In this document: piece after piece, positions 44,552-56,009 of the stretch | Layout of the letters: every line of letters starts with the position of its first letter | Position numbering within the stretch: position 1 is the stretch's first letter | Assembly (NCBI GenBank): GCA_001792895.1 | Contig: MARA01000032.1 | Span: 186,001-250,000, forward strand | Direction of reading: 5' to 3' | Origin: Lentinus brumalis | Lineage: Eukaryota; Basidiomycota; Agaricomycetes; Polyporales; Polyporaceae | Length of the DNA stretch: 64,000 nt | The notes under the pieces: model-generated | The model's database searches: none | What the model saw: the letters and a program-made list of their open reading frames with translations, nothing else | What the model was told of the DNA's origin: nothing | Position numbers and translations under genes: made by a program

Positions 44552-46046
44552 CTATTGAAGTACGACCTCGGCAGCACACCAGTCGCAGAAGATCCGCTCC
44601 AAGAGCGCGTGCCAGCCGCCTTCGATATATTCCGCGCGGCGAGGGCAATCGCATCCACGCATATGCTTGTCCTTCCCGCCGTAACCCCGCGCTTTGGATC
44701 CCAAGCCCCGAAACTCGTCTCGGATAGTAGAATGACAATAGGGACAGTGCACTGTCGCCATGTCAAGATGTGTCTTCAGGATGTGCCGAGGCATACTGCC
44801 GCGCTTCAAGGTCTCGGAGTTGCAACCCGGAACCAGACACCGAACGGTGGTTTGAGGACTAGTCATTCGGTAATGCACAGGGAGGACATGTACGCCGAAG
44901 AGTGTCGACGGGTCGCCGACGTAGTCGCACCCTGGGACGATACACGAGACTTTAACTTGCACTCGTCGCAGGTCCTCATGCTGATCTCGGTACGTATGAA
45001 ACGAGTTCGCCGCCAGCTCGTTGATGGTGACGCGAGGGCGGAGTTCCGCTATGAGTTGCTTCACCGGTTCGAGGGGTAGGTGGTGTGGCACTAGAGGGAC
45101 GTGTCTGGCGACGGACGACCTACCGCTCCGCTTGATGTAGGGCGTTGATGCACCGACTCTAGGTTCTCGATCAGCGCTGCTACTTCGGTGGGGCAGAGCG
45201 GGCTTTTCCCATGAGCTTTAAGGCGGCAGGGTGGTTGCGGGCAAGCTGGGTAAGTCGCGCGCGACCTCATGAGGTAGCCAACCTGGTTGCACGCACCTTT
45301 GAGAGCTCGAGCCTATTGCCGTCCACTGCTGGGTTTCCATATCACCCACGGTCGTCGCATCCCTCTCGCCATCGACATTGGACGTGCTTGAGGGTCGTCA
45401 GGTTTCGTGTGCATCGCGAGGCAATGAAGTGGTTACGCACCTTGCGTTGGCTTCTGCCAAATTTCCATAGGCTGGAGCAGCGGGAGTATTGTAGGGGTAA
45501 AACAGGAGTATGCTATCCGTAGGCGGCGTGTCCACGAGGGGAGTGCTCGTCAAAGACGAGGAACCGCTTTCAAGTCCCGGGGTCGGACTGAAGTGATTGG
45601 CGCGGTGAGTACAAGTGGTCTTCGTGCTTCCCAGACCAAAGCAGGGATACCGTGAGTGCACTCACACTGTGGTATCGAGATTCAATAGAGACTGAGCCGG
45701 TGGTGGTTGTGTGTTCCACTGCCCGAGACCACCAGGGTCACCGCAGTCCCCATTGGGGACGTGGGCATGGTCGGCGCTGAGGAAATGCGGTTGGCCGTTG
45801 TAAGAGAAAGGGTAGGCATAGAGGCCGTAAAAGTGCTCACACTGTGGTGTCGAAATTCAATGGATACTGAGCCAGTGGTGGTTGTGTGTTCCACTGCCCG
45901 TGACCACCAGGGTCACAGCAGTCCCCATTGGGGACGTGGGCATGGTCGGCGCTGAGGAAAGGTGGTTCGCAGTTGTAAGCGGAAGGGTAGGCATAAGAGC
46001 CGTAAAAGTATCCAGTGTACTGGGATTGGTCAGTGTTATGAGCCAT
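44552..46046 (-). CDS. C2H2 zinc-finger protein with duplicated exon-intron border
   Basis: ATG 46046 begins MAHNTDQSQYTGYFYGSYAY. Exon 1 ends at 45841 (..LNFDTTV) before a GTGAGC donor. Exon 2 continues PTPGLESGSSSLTSTPLVDT, exon 3 TSNVDGERDATTVGDMET, exon 4 SWEKPALPHRSSSADREP, and then one open frame runs to the stop at 44552. Fingers: CIVPGCDYVGD..FGVHVLPVHY and CLVPGCNSETLK..MPRHILKTH, both C-x4-C-x12-H-x4-H, then a cysteine-rich CPYCHSTIRDEFRG region and CDWCAAEV. A nuclear DNA-binding role is inferred. The N-terminal ~150 residues are Tyr/Pro/Ser-rich, typical of transcription-factor activation regions. The only oddity is the 175-bp tandem duplication at the exon 1 end. Confidence 0.72.
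45661..46010. repeat. 175-bp tandem duplication
   Basis: Two direct copies offset by exactly 175 bp (for example CCGTAA at 45825 and 46000; ACTCAC donor complement at 45660 and 45835). Each copy contains the end of exon 1 (AYPxxYNxxPxFLSADHAHV) and the splice donor. Because 175 is not a multiple of three, the second copy would be out of frame if translated. Confidence 0.85.
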
Positions 46047-47196
46047 GGGGTGAGAGTACCAGGTGGGGGTGGAACAAGGTGGTTGGCGCTGGTCGCAGAT
46101 GGTCGGCGGTCGCGTCGTACTTCAACTCCGAGCCGGAGTACGTGAGCGTATCTCTCTAGCTATACAGTTCCTCGGGACCTTCGAACGCTATGAGATAGAA
46201 TCATGGGAGACACCGGGGAGGCCTACCGTCGCGCAACTTCACGGACGCGGACACGCCTGCTGAAGGGGAAGTTGAGGCTTCCGTTATTTGTCGTACCCCG
46301 AAGGCAACTTCATGCAATCTGAAAATACATAAATCGTTCTGAAATGTCCTGGCGAGTGCTCGTAACGGTGCGTGTGCATGTCGTGTCTTGTCGGGTAACT
46401 TCATGTTCGCGATGTCTTGCGCCGTTGCGGCGTCCATCGAGCGAGCAATGTCCTAGCTACGAGCTGTCGCTGCATACGCGACAGCTTGTAGGGCACATGC
46501 AAACACCGGGACCCTTTCTGTCTCCAAGATTCGTGGTCACCATGGGAAGGACCCGCGTATCCTATTTGACGCACAGTCGCGCAGGCTGGATTGTATGTCA
46601 GGGAGTCCGTCAAAAATCGGAGGAGCAAACGAGTGTGTATCACTTACTGCAACATCGATCTGGTCAGCAAACAATCTTTCGTAGCACCACTGGCAAGGCT
46701 GGGCGTAGTGCTATCCAGAAGCCCCGCGGATCGCGAGAAGTCTGTCGACGTCAAGGCCAAGCAGCAATGCTCTGGTATAGGACGCATATGAGCATGGATA
46801 CGATAGCAGCGAAAAACCTAGCTCAGTCGAAGTGGCCGTCAAGCTTCTGGCTCCTCTGGCCGCAATCCATATTTTGCCACGTCAGGGTCATCGCAGTGAC
46901 TCGACGGTCACGGCAAGTCACATTCTACCAAACGCCAGGGTTGTGGCTATGAGGTTAGTGCCCCTAACCGGGCTATTGTAATCAGCGTACTAATCCAAAG
47001 GATCCCTAGCAAGCAGAGAAATTACCAACGGCTAGTACGATAGATGGAGAGCATGCGATGAAACCTTCTATGTATCCATACGAACAACCTAACCCAGCCC
47101 AAGGCGCATTAGTTGCGAGCTCAGTCGCTCTCTTCGGTATGATACTCATCGTCGTCATCGTCGGGCTCAGCGCTCGACCTGCCTTACCCTTGCCCT
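46047..47196. other. Intergenic, no gene recognised
   Basis: About 1.15 kb with overlapping short frames on both strands, none resembling a known protein. It contains the zinc-finger gene promoter and the 3' end of the UBX gene. Confidence 0.45.
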
Positions 47197-49445
47197 TCAA
47201 TCCGTCAGTATCCGCAACAAACTCAACGACAACCTGTCCTCCGCCTTCAGCACATCGATCTCTCCAATCTTCTTGTCCGCCTCCCAGGGAATCTCCCGCC
47301 GCGGGTACGCGAGCACGAGCTTGAAGCCCCACCACTTCTCTGGCGTACGCCCAGACTTCTCCATCTCGCCACTCAGCCCTGATTCACCAACCCAAGCACC
47401 CCCAGGCGGAGTAGCAGGGTCCACGTCCTGGCCGAATTCGGGCGGAATGAACAGCGAGTCCACGTACGCATATAGCGACGTAACGGAGTCGTTCTCGCCA
47501 AAGAAGCGTACGACACGTCGTCCATCGGGCATGCGCACGCCCACACGCATGGTCTTCCCGCGCCCGTTCTCTCCGGGACGCGGCTCACGCAACACCAGCC
47601 CGCGCCGGATCCAGCGCCGCCACTCTGAGCGGTGTGCCTCCCAAAGCTTCTTCGCCTCCTCGGCCTTCCGCTGCTCCTCTGCGGCGCGCGCCTCCGCCTC
47701 AGCAGCGCGTTGTTTCTCTTCCGCGGCGGCTCGCTCTTGTTGCCTGCGCTTCTCGATGCGCTCGGCGTCCTTGCGCGCCGACTCCGCGAATGCGCGATCT
47801 TGTTCCTCGCGGAGCTTGCGTTCGCGGTCGCGCTCCGTGGCTTGCGCACGGAGCTTATCGAGGAAGGGGTTGACGCGCGGGAGGAGGTGCTCGTTCAAGT
47901 GGGCCACAAGCGTTTGTGCAGCGGTGGGTGCGGAGGTTGACGGGATTGAAGGACCCTGATGACGAGAAAGGATGGTCATCATGGGTGCCGGTGGTGCCGA
48001 AGACGCAGGCGCACGACGCGGCTGCAGGGCAATGAACGCGACGAAGGGATAAGTAGTGGCCTGCAGCTTCTGGGAGGCTGGAGTGGACGATCAATCCTTG
48101 TTCGTGAACGAAAGGCACTAGATCGCTTACCGCCCCACGCTTCTCTGTCACGGATGTCTCCACCCCACACCAGTATATCGTTCTCTTGGATCACGCGGAG
48201 AAGACTGGGGTCAGTCAGTGTGCTCCTGAACAGGGGGTCAGTACTAGCTGATAAGATGAATCGACTGCCTAACCGTTTGAACTCGGCGACATCGTCATGC
48301 TCTTCGCTGACAATGATGACGCATCCGATCTTGATGTCCTTCTGACAGGTCCTTGCAAACTCCTCGTACCCGCCCAAAAAGAAATCAGGAAGGAGCTTCA
48401 GTTCGCCCTCGCCAACACCGCTCGAACCCTCTTCCCATGCGCCCCACGCGCAGTCAGGTTCGACGGGCCCGCGACGCCTGTTGCGACGCTGTTGCCGTTG
48501 CCTCGCTCGCGCCTCCTATTCGCGCTGCGACCGATGCATACTGCACCAGTCTCCTCCTCGAGCGCACGGACCCATCGTTCTGCGACGCTCTTTGGGTCCC
48601 TTGCCTCGTGGCTCGACCCAGGTCCCAGTGGGCGGTAGGAGAATGTGAAAGAACCAAAGTTAGGGAGTGGAATGCGCAGCGCACGGAATATGAACCGAAG
48701 AAGTGAGAAGATGGGATATAAAGGGATAGCGAGGATGTTGAAGACGACGCGTAGCGGCCGGATCACAATGGTCAAGATAGAGCTCGACTCCTGCGTGGAG
48801 AACGTCAACAGAGCCCATGTACGCAAGGCCACACGTTTCGACTCACCACCTGCCTGAATTCGCGTCCGCCCCTTCGACCGCTGAGTAAGCCTTGCTCTGA
48901 GTCGTCAACATCGAACTCTTCCATGTGAGCAGGTTGTGCAGGCGCTGGAGCAGAAGGTGGCGGCACGCCGTCGAAGACAATCTCTGCAGCACGCTAGTGG
49001 ACATGTGGTCAGCTTGTATATTCAGTAAATCTAATGCATGCGCGAGGTGGCTAAGAACGTGTATCGTCAGCTCATGGTCGAGCTCCCGAGCCCCGGACCG
49101 GAAACGTCATGACATCACGGCGACATTCCCGTATCATGTATCGCACTTCCACCAATATGATGGTGATCAAGCCTTCGAAGAAACCACATGGTTCATTGGC
49201 GAAGTCGGGAGCCCAGGGAAGGTTTCACGCACGACTTCGCGAACACACGTATAGTCTATAGAGGACTCACAGGGCGGCCGACCGCCGTGAAGAGCCTTGA
49301 CAGTTCAAACAAGTGTACACACCTGGACATCCCAATCTACGCTTGAGAGAACCCCGATAGCGACCTCGGCGTCGCCGCCGTTCGTCAAAGTCTGCAGCTG
49401 GGCGAGTGCGTCCCGCTGGGTCAGAGACAGAGAGTCGACGTCCAT
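47197..49445 (-). CDS. UBA-UAS-UBX domain protein (FAF2/UBXD8-like)
   Basis: ATG 49445 starts MDVDSLSLTQRDALAQLQTL, then VAIGVLSSVDWDVQ and RAAEIVFDG: a UBA-like fold split by a 329-bp intron (49322-48994). A hydrophobic hairpin follows (RVVFNILAIPLYPIFSLLRF), the ER or lipid-droplet anchor in FAF2. Next is the thioredoxin-like UAS domain (FLGGYEEFARTCQKDIKIGC, ENDILVWGGDIRDREA, LQATTYPFVAFIALQP), a long Glu/Arg/Ala coiled coil (47850-47640), and the UBX fold (MRVGVRMPDGRRVVRFF, FKLVLAYPRREIPW), which recruits Cdc48/p97. The predicted role is ER-associated degradation. The frame ends at 47197, but the last residues (EDRLSLSLLRILTD) look shifted: see findings. Confidence 0.85.
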
Positions 49446-49737
49446 TAGGTTGTAGCGGTAAGAAGGAAGGAGCGACGTGAGCAGCGGAGACTGCTAGTTG
49501 GGATATATTAGAGCACGTTGAAGCCGACAGCGAGCAGACCGTGGAAGACAGCGAGCAAGCACGCACTGTGGCCGCATGCCTTTTGTGGGCCGATAAGTCC
49601 TTCATTTGTATCACGTAAGCCGCGTCCTACCGTGCGTCACTGCACAGACTTGTCTTGATCTGCACACCCATCCCGTCCTCTCCGTGCACGCTTTCTGGGC
49701 TAGCTTTGCTTCCATTCACCGCTCACTATGGGGGAAG
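49446..49737. promoter_or_regulatory. Shared bidirectional promoter of UBX and CUE genes
   Basis: Only 292 bp separate the two divergent ATGs (49445 minus, 49738 plus). Both genes encode predicted ER ubiquitin-pathway membrane proteins. No clear TATA box; pyrimidine-rich tracts precede the CUE gene. Confidence 0.55.
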
Positions 49738-50888
49738 TGGTTAATGTTCTGGTCGCTGTGGCTGTGATCGTGCTTGTCGTCCGCTGGGCTTCGTCTGGTA
49801 TGTCCGACGGTTCTGTGGCTGATCAACCCGCGTGATGCTCACCTTCCATATTCTCTCGTTGCACTCTCGGACACCTGTGGCACGCGTACAGGCAACAAGG
49901 AGAATGGGAGCGCTCCTTCACCATCCGCCGTGCTAGGTTTCCGACCGAGAAACGTTACTCCGGAAATGGTACGTACACCGTCTGACCCGCGTTCCTACCT
50001 TTTGGGCCTGACGTGCTGTAGGTCGAGACAGTACACAATATGTTCCCAGATATTCCAAGGTGAGTTTGAATATGTTCAGACACACGGCACTATCCCTGGG
50101 CTTCGACATGTCCTCCCCGACGACGTCTCCTCGCAGCCTCCGAGAAGATCGGCCTTGGCCTCTCGCTGTCATACTTCACACAGACGTCGTGAGGCCATGT
50201 ACGCGAGGCTATGATCGAATCTTGTTCTTTCCGTGGACCGTCTCGTGGACATGGCGAGTCTTTGCTCCGAGGGAGTCCGGAGGGATCTGAGCTCGTGGCA
50301 CGGAAATCTGTCCAGCGATACTGACCTGTTCATCCTCTCTCTTAGTGACAACATTCGCTACGACCTCCTAAGAACGGGCAGTGTCGAGCAGACGTCGAAT
50401 AAGATCCTCGAGCGCGGCTTTCTCCCGGCGGTGAGTTCCTCGTCAACTTGACCGCGCAGGACAGTTTGACTCACACTTTCGTGCCGCAGCCTCCACCCGC
50501 CTACTACACCGTGTACCCTCGAACTGCCGAAGCACCAGGGCCCGCTCAACCACAAGCTGCAGGCCCCGGCCCGAACGCGACGGCAGGCTCCTCGAAAGCC
50601 AAGAAGACTGACAACCTAATTGCTCGTTACCACCTCGAGGGCCGGGCATCCTCCACCTCGATCGGCGCGGCGCCGGAAGAGGCGGGCGGGAAGGCTGCGT
50701 GGGAGGACACGCCGGAGAAGCGAGAGGCGAGCCTGCGCGAGCGCAAGGCGCGGATGATCCTTGCGGCAAGAGAGTGCGTACTGATCCTCGTTCTATCTGA
50801 CCTGTCCCTGCTGACGTGCTCGACTCTTCACTTCTGCAGACGACTGCTTGCGCAACAGGCGAAAGAAGCTGGGAGTGCATCTTCGTAA
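49738..50888 (+). CDS. CUE-domain membrane protein (Cue1-like)
   Basis: ATG 49738 gives MGEVVNVLVAVAVIVLVVRW, a single N-terminal membrane anchor. After a short intron comes a linker (SAVLGFRPRNVTPEM), then the ubiquitin-binding CUE domain: VETVHNMFPDIP, then DNIRYDLLRTGSVEQTSNKI and LERGFLPAPPPAYYTVYP. MFP and the late LL are the conserved CUE contacts. An Ala/Pro-rich region and a basic amphipathic stretch (EKREASLRERKARMILAARE) follow, ending AKEAGSASS with TAA at 50888. Yeast Cue1 anchors the E2 Ubc7 at the ER with the same layout, so an ERAD role is inferred. The CUE domain is split by a 284-bp intron (about 50061-50344), long for this genome. Confidence 0.85.
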
Positions 50889-51660
50889 TAGCGCCGCCTC
50901 CGCGATGTCGGGGTGGCCCTCAAATCCCTGCGTTTGGACGGATTGGAAGTTTACTTGGAAGTGTGTCATACGCTATTGTATTTGACGTTATTGATTCCCT
51001 GTTCACCGCTCGCTCGTGCGTGTGATGTCTCGGCGTGCTGTCCTGCAGACCGCTAGCATACGCGATGTCAGGAGCTTCGAGGTGTCTTACATACTTCCAG
51101 TCTACTTCACCTTTTGCATCACCGTCCATGCCTGATAAGCGGTGTCGTGTGGTTGACAGCAGGCATGCGCATTGGCTTTCCTAACTGGGAGCGATTCCCA
51201 GTAACCCCATTCCTCTTCTGTCTCGTTTCCCATGTATCGCGGAAGCAACTGGGAGACTGTTAGCTGCCTTATTTCACGGTGTCGATGCGTTCGACTGGTT
51301 ATGGCTGTTCAGTGTTCTGTGTATACGTGCAGCACCCAGTGCTGGCAGTCAAGGCAGACGGTACACAATCCACAACGTACACCGCTCCACTCGTCGCATC
51401 TGAAGATGCCCACTGCAATCCACTCCGCCGTCAAATGGGCTACTGTGCGGCTCTTGACCATTCGAGAGAACTAAGGATCCCACCAAGCACACAGCATAGG
51501 AGATATTCAGCTTCTTGTCGCAATCGCATTAGGGTATGGCAAACTCGCGCGGGTATAACCGCCGCGGCCTACAATCGTACACTAAAGAACTATAGGTAGT
51601 ATCTCATGAATGCGAATGCAGGGGGAAGTAGACTCGTCGTGATCGGCAACACCTCCGCGC
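50889..51660. other. Intergenic, convergent 3' ends
   Basis: Separates the CUE gene (+) from the small secreted protein (-). No gene or repeat recognised. Confidence 0.45.
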
Positions 51661-52438
51661 TTAGAGCCCGAGGACGGAAATGATCTGGTTGATGTTGAGG
51701 TTCAGGATGAAGGGGACGACAGTCTGGATGAGGGGGAGGACAACGGCGAGGAGCTCGCCGACGATGCCACCAACAAGCTTGAGGACGATGGCAAGGAGGG
51801 TGCCAACGAGGCCACCAACAACGCAGAGCAGCTGGAGGAGGGCCTGGTCGATGGCACCACCGGCCACCTTGAGGACGGCACCGAGAGCCTCGAAGACAAC
51901 CTGTAGAGAGTGAACGTCAGCAATGAGAGCAGACCTGGGGCGAACGGAGTGGACGTACAACAACGAGAGTGGCAACGAGCTTGCCGAGCTCCTCGACGGT
52001 GATCTGGGCGGTGCCCTCAACCGAAGCGAGGATGACCTCCGCGGGCTGGCCAACGAGAGCCTCGAGCGAGGTGACGGCGCCGGTGAGGATGTCCTTGATC
52101 TCACCGATGGGGCCGCTGACGGCCTCAACAGTGGCGTTCTGGGAGGTGACGAACTCTGGAATTATCGTGAGCACAAGGTCAACGCGAATGAAAGGGGAGT
52201 ACGTACTGAGGACGTCAGTGACGGGCCCGAGCTTGGTGGTCACATCAGTGAGGATGACAGCGATGCTCTGCGTGGCATCACGGGTGTGAACGCTGCCGAC
52301 AGCAGGGAGCTTGGACGCGATGCCGGTGACAGCAGAGACGTCGGGGACAGAGCCGACCGAGTTCGACAAGGGGAGGGCGGAGGTGAGGGCGCTGAGAGCG
52401 AGCGTGGAGAACACGGCGAGCGAGCTGAAGGAGAACAT
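51661..52438 (-). CDS. Small secreted hydrophobic protein of basidiomycetes
   Basis: ATG 52438: MFSFSSLAVFSTLALSALTS is a signal peptide ending in ..SALPL. Three exons give about 220 residues. The mature part has IAVILTDVTTKLGPVTDVL, FVTSQNATVEAVSGPIGEI and LVGQPAEVILASVEG, then very hydrophobic helices (LLCVVGGLVGTLLAIVLKLV, ELLAVVLPLIQTVVPFILNL) to TAA at 51663-51661. It has no cysteine spacing of hydrophobins. Similar small secreted proteins are common in agaricomycetes but have no known role. Codon use is strongly GC-biased (C and G third positions), typical of high expression. Confidence 0.78.
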
Positions 52439-53775
52439 TTTGTAGAAGGGAGTGTGCGGGTAAAGACCGTGAGGGAGTGTTTGGTAGGTTTGTGGGGATG
52501 GGAGGGGGAGGAGGATGACTGGGTGTCAATGCTGAACCTCGGCGAGACGTAGAGGTTTATATACCACCCGACCTTAGGGCCGTCACCGGGACGTCTCGTG
52601 CCACCCCGCATACGCAAGGGTACGCACGAGGATCGCCCGGAATCCCGCCATTGCGGCATCGTACGCGTCGGTGACGCAGTGTACCCCGGAATGACCCTAT
52701 AGCCCGCACGGGTACTGTGACGATGAGGCGAGAATAGCGATGTGTTTCATCCCACTTCCCGTAGCCGAGAGAAGCAGCGCAGCCGAGAGACAATATCAAC
52801 CCAAACTCCACTCCAAGAAGCAGCCACAAGAAATCGTGCAGGAATGGCTTACGGCTAATCATCACGCACTGGGGCTTCCATGCTTCCATCAACGCCGGAT
52901 GTTTTGGGCGCAGTTCACAGCAGGATGCGCGCAAACCGTCCGGCGGTGGTGAAGCTCGGTCTCAACCCGTCATGATGAGCTCCTGTCCCCGAGACCGCAC
53001 TGGGCGCACGACGCGTCGGCTGCAGCATGCGACGGCTTTCTGGCTTGTGCATGACGTAAATGGTAATGGAGGGCGGGCGCGACGCGGAACGCCAATGCAC
53101 TACCGAGCGCACTAACGCCTCGCCTAGTATCGGTCCCGTACCCGCGTAGCAACGGCGCTCCGCAATTTGTGAGCTGGACCAATGAGCGGATAGCAACGCG
53201 ATCGCGCTCACTTGTATGCAATTACGGTGGAGAGCTCTGCGCTCAAGAACTTCTGGGGTGCGAAGCACGATGCGGGTCGTCATCGCGGCTTCACGAGGGC
53301 CCGCGGAACGATGGGAGAAAGCTCGTACGTAGCTGTTGTTTCCGGGGTTGAATGGAGGCAGTGAGGGGGCATCGGGAATTACCATGCAAAGTAATGACGA
53401 TCCACATGAAGGCGTCGACAAACGAAGAGGAACTTTAAGCAGTACGCTTGGGGTTAGACTTGGGTTATGTAGATCCTAAAGCTTGAAGCTTGTCGGTCGG
53501 CTGCGCCACGGCCGTTGAACCAGTCACCAGGTCTTGCATCGTCCTGGGTAATTGGAACAGGTAGGTAGGCTTGACCAACGACACCAGACGCGAATTTGGG
53601 GAGGCTTTGAGGAGTCTGAGCTGCTCTGAGATGGTGGTGGACGCAACTAAGGACATTTCAATACGCCGTTGAGTAGAGTGGGTTCCCACGCATAGACGGG
53701 TAAGTATTAGGGTGATAAGCAATAGTTCGAGACGCAGAAATCTGACGTCCTGACGTCGACGTTTCTCCTACCGCC
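52439..53775. other. Intergenic, divergent promoters
   Basis: Holds the secreted-protein promoter (TATATAAACC on the minus strand) and the upstream region of the hydrolase gene. Open frames within 52.7-53.7 kb have no recognisable motifs. Confidence 0.45.
52556..52563 (-). promoter_or_regulatory. TATA box of small secreted protein gene
   Basis: TATATAAACC on the minus strand, 118 bp upstream of ATG 52438, a near-consensus TATA box. Confidence 0.7.
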
Positions 53776-55585
53776 ATGTCCAACTTGCTACCCACGATTG
53801 AAAGCTTCGCAAAAGTGCGCCATTGTTATCAGGACGCAAGAAGATACCAATGCTCACTCATATGAGGACAGGGAACGGTTGCGACCGCGGCAGGACTGGG
53901 AACAGTCGGTGCGCACCTCCTGAGTCTTCATATATCGCTTCCTCATATTCACATTTGCGCTTGTCTCAGGCGTCGGACTGCTGTTCTTCGGTCAGAATTA
54001 TCTCATCTACCCGTCTGCTTTCCCCCCTGGCTCGCGCACAGGTGTGTTTCACCGCGGCCTTTTCGCGAACGTCTCCTGAGCCTTCGGTGCGGGCAATAGA
54101 GGTCCCCGTGCCGACCGACTTCGATTTGCCCTATCAAGACCTCACGTTGAACACGCCAGACGGCGTCAAGCTACGCTGCTATCTGCTAACTCAGCGGAAG
54201 GAGTTGTCGAACCATGGTGCGAAGCATATACCCAGCTCCGAGGAAGAGACGGATGAACAGGTGCGTACCTATGAGTGGACTCGTATCCTCGTCCGGTTGT
54301 CTTGTGAATAGTCTTGAAATCATGCAACTCGTTCCGACTACGTATGAGCGTGATGTTTCGCTCCTCTGCCTGCGGCAAGACATCTTTCGAAAGATCCCGT
54401 CCGTGCACAACGATGGACTCATCCTCAAGTTTCGTCGTCCACATACTAAGTGCTAACGTCTGGGGCTATAGTTCGCTGCACGGCGCCCGACGATCTTGAT
54501 GTTCCACGGAAACGGCGGAAATGTGGGCCACCGGATACCTCTCGCGAAGGTCTTCTATGTCAGGCTGCGCTGCAACGTGCTCATGCTCTCCTATCGGGGG
54601 TAAGCTTCTTCCAACATCTCATCTGGAGTTCGTTGCCTGACGACCTAACGCCATGGTTCATCTGCTGACCCTCTTGCCTGCCCTTAAGTTATGGTCTTTC
54701 TGAAGGCAACCCATCTGAGAAAGGTTCGTCCATCCGCGCCCATCGCCGCCGTGGAGCGAAGGTGGTTGTGAGCGCGAGGTTTGATTCTGACGCGGCGCGA
54801 GCAGGTATTCGCATAGACGCTCAATGCGCGCTCGACCATGTCCTCTCGCACGAATATCTCTCACAAACCCCCATCGTAAGTGGCGCGCCTTGATAGTCGC
54901 AGCATGATTGCTCACCTATATCAGATCCTTTATGGGCAATCTATCGGCGGCGCCGTTGCCATTGATTTGGCGAGTCGGAACCCTCACGCGGTGAGATCTC
55001 ATTCCGCTTCGTCAGGTTGGCCGAAGCTGAGACGTTCGTCATGCTCCTCATCCACCGCCCGCCCCTGGATCGCAGATTCGCGCACTGATCCTCGAGAACA
55101 CCTTCCTTTCTCTGCCGCGCCTAGTTCCCTCGGCCATGCCCGTGCTCGGACCCTTCGCGTTTCTATGCCACCAGAAGTGGGACTCTGCCTCGAAGGTCAC
55201 TTCCATTCCCGCCGAGACGCCGATGCTGCTCCTCAGCGGTGTCCAGGACGAAGTCGTACCTCGCGAGCACATGCAGGAGCTGTGGCAGCTCGTGCAGAAG
55301 CGTGTTCCTCGCCGGCAGCGGGACTTGCACGCGGAGGAGGGCTCGGACGGATTGAAGGACGAGAGCATCAAGAACCCCGGCGCGGGCGCGGCGAAGTATT
55401 CTCGGTTCGTCGAGTTCAATGCGGGCATGCACAGTGAGTGTCTCTGAGATTGACGTCCGCTTCGACGTGAGAGGCTGACGGGGAGGACAGATGATACATG
55501 CGTGCAGCAGGGATACTGGTCGGCGATCTCGGAGTTCCTTGACTCGCTCGAGTCGATCCCTCCTATTCCTCCTGCGAAGGCATAG
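53776..55585 (+). CDS. Alpha/beta hydrolase, BEM46/ABHD13-like
   Basis: ATG 53776 (MSNLLPTIESFAK), then after an intron GTVATAAGLGTVG and VGLLFFGQNYLIYPSAFPPG, a membrane anchor plus the family YxPS motif. Next are VPTDFDLPYQDLTLNTPDGV, then the oxyanion region PTILMFHGNGGNVGHRIPLA, VLMLSYRGYGLSEGNPSEKG, the nucleophile elbow ILYGQSIGGAVAIDLASRNP, ALILENTFLSLPRLVPSAM, the acid LLLSGVQDEVVP and the His in FNAGMHNDTC. It ends SLESIPPIPPAKA at TAG 55585. About eight short introns. BEM46 proteins are membrane-bound serine hydrolases involved in polarity or protein depalmitoylation-like reactions; the substrate here is unknown. An insertion between acid and His (~40 residues) is Arg/Glu-rich. Confidence 0.87.
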
Positions 55586-56009
55586 TGAGGTTCCTTTTTA
55601 CATAGTGTTTGATGGTGTATCGGGTTTCGCGTGGCATGGTGGGACGCACGGGGATTGTCTGTTCTGTGTGTATCTGGATTTTAGTACGTATGTTTGTCTT
55701 CCTGTACACGTGTTCGAATCTCCTGGACCAGGATATGGATATGTGATCGTCTCTGTGAGAGTGAGGGCAAACCCATCGCTGACAAGGTTGTCGTGTTCTA
55801 TACACGCCGGCTCGAGTACAACAGTATCAACGAACGGTTGGAGCGTGTACTGTAAACGGCACTGAGTCTTCTTTGCTAAGACACGCGATACTGCGAGACG
55901 CGAAGGAACAGCCATGATATCATTAGGAACAGGTTGCGTCTAAGTATCCTCGCGGCCGGTGTGCCTGTCAAAGGAACGAGTAATCCCACCCAGTGAGACG
56001 CACACACGA
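55586..56009. other. Short intergenic, convergent 3' ends
   Basis: 424 bp between the hydrolase and phospholipase stop codons; nothing recognised. Confidence 0.5.

Noticed and set aside
47632..47960. Antisense ORFs over the UBX coiled coil
   Set aside because: Repetitive Ala/Arg/Ser composition mirrors the Glu/Arg/Ala coiled coil on the minus strand.
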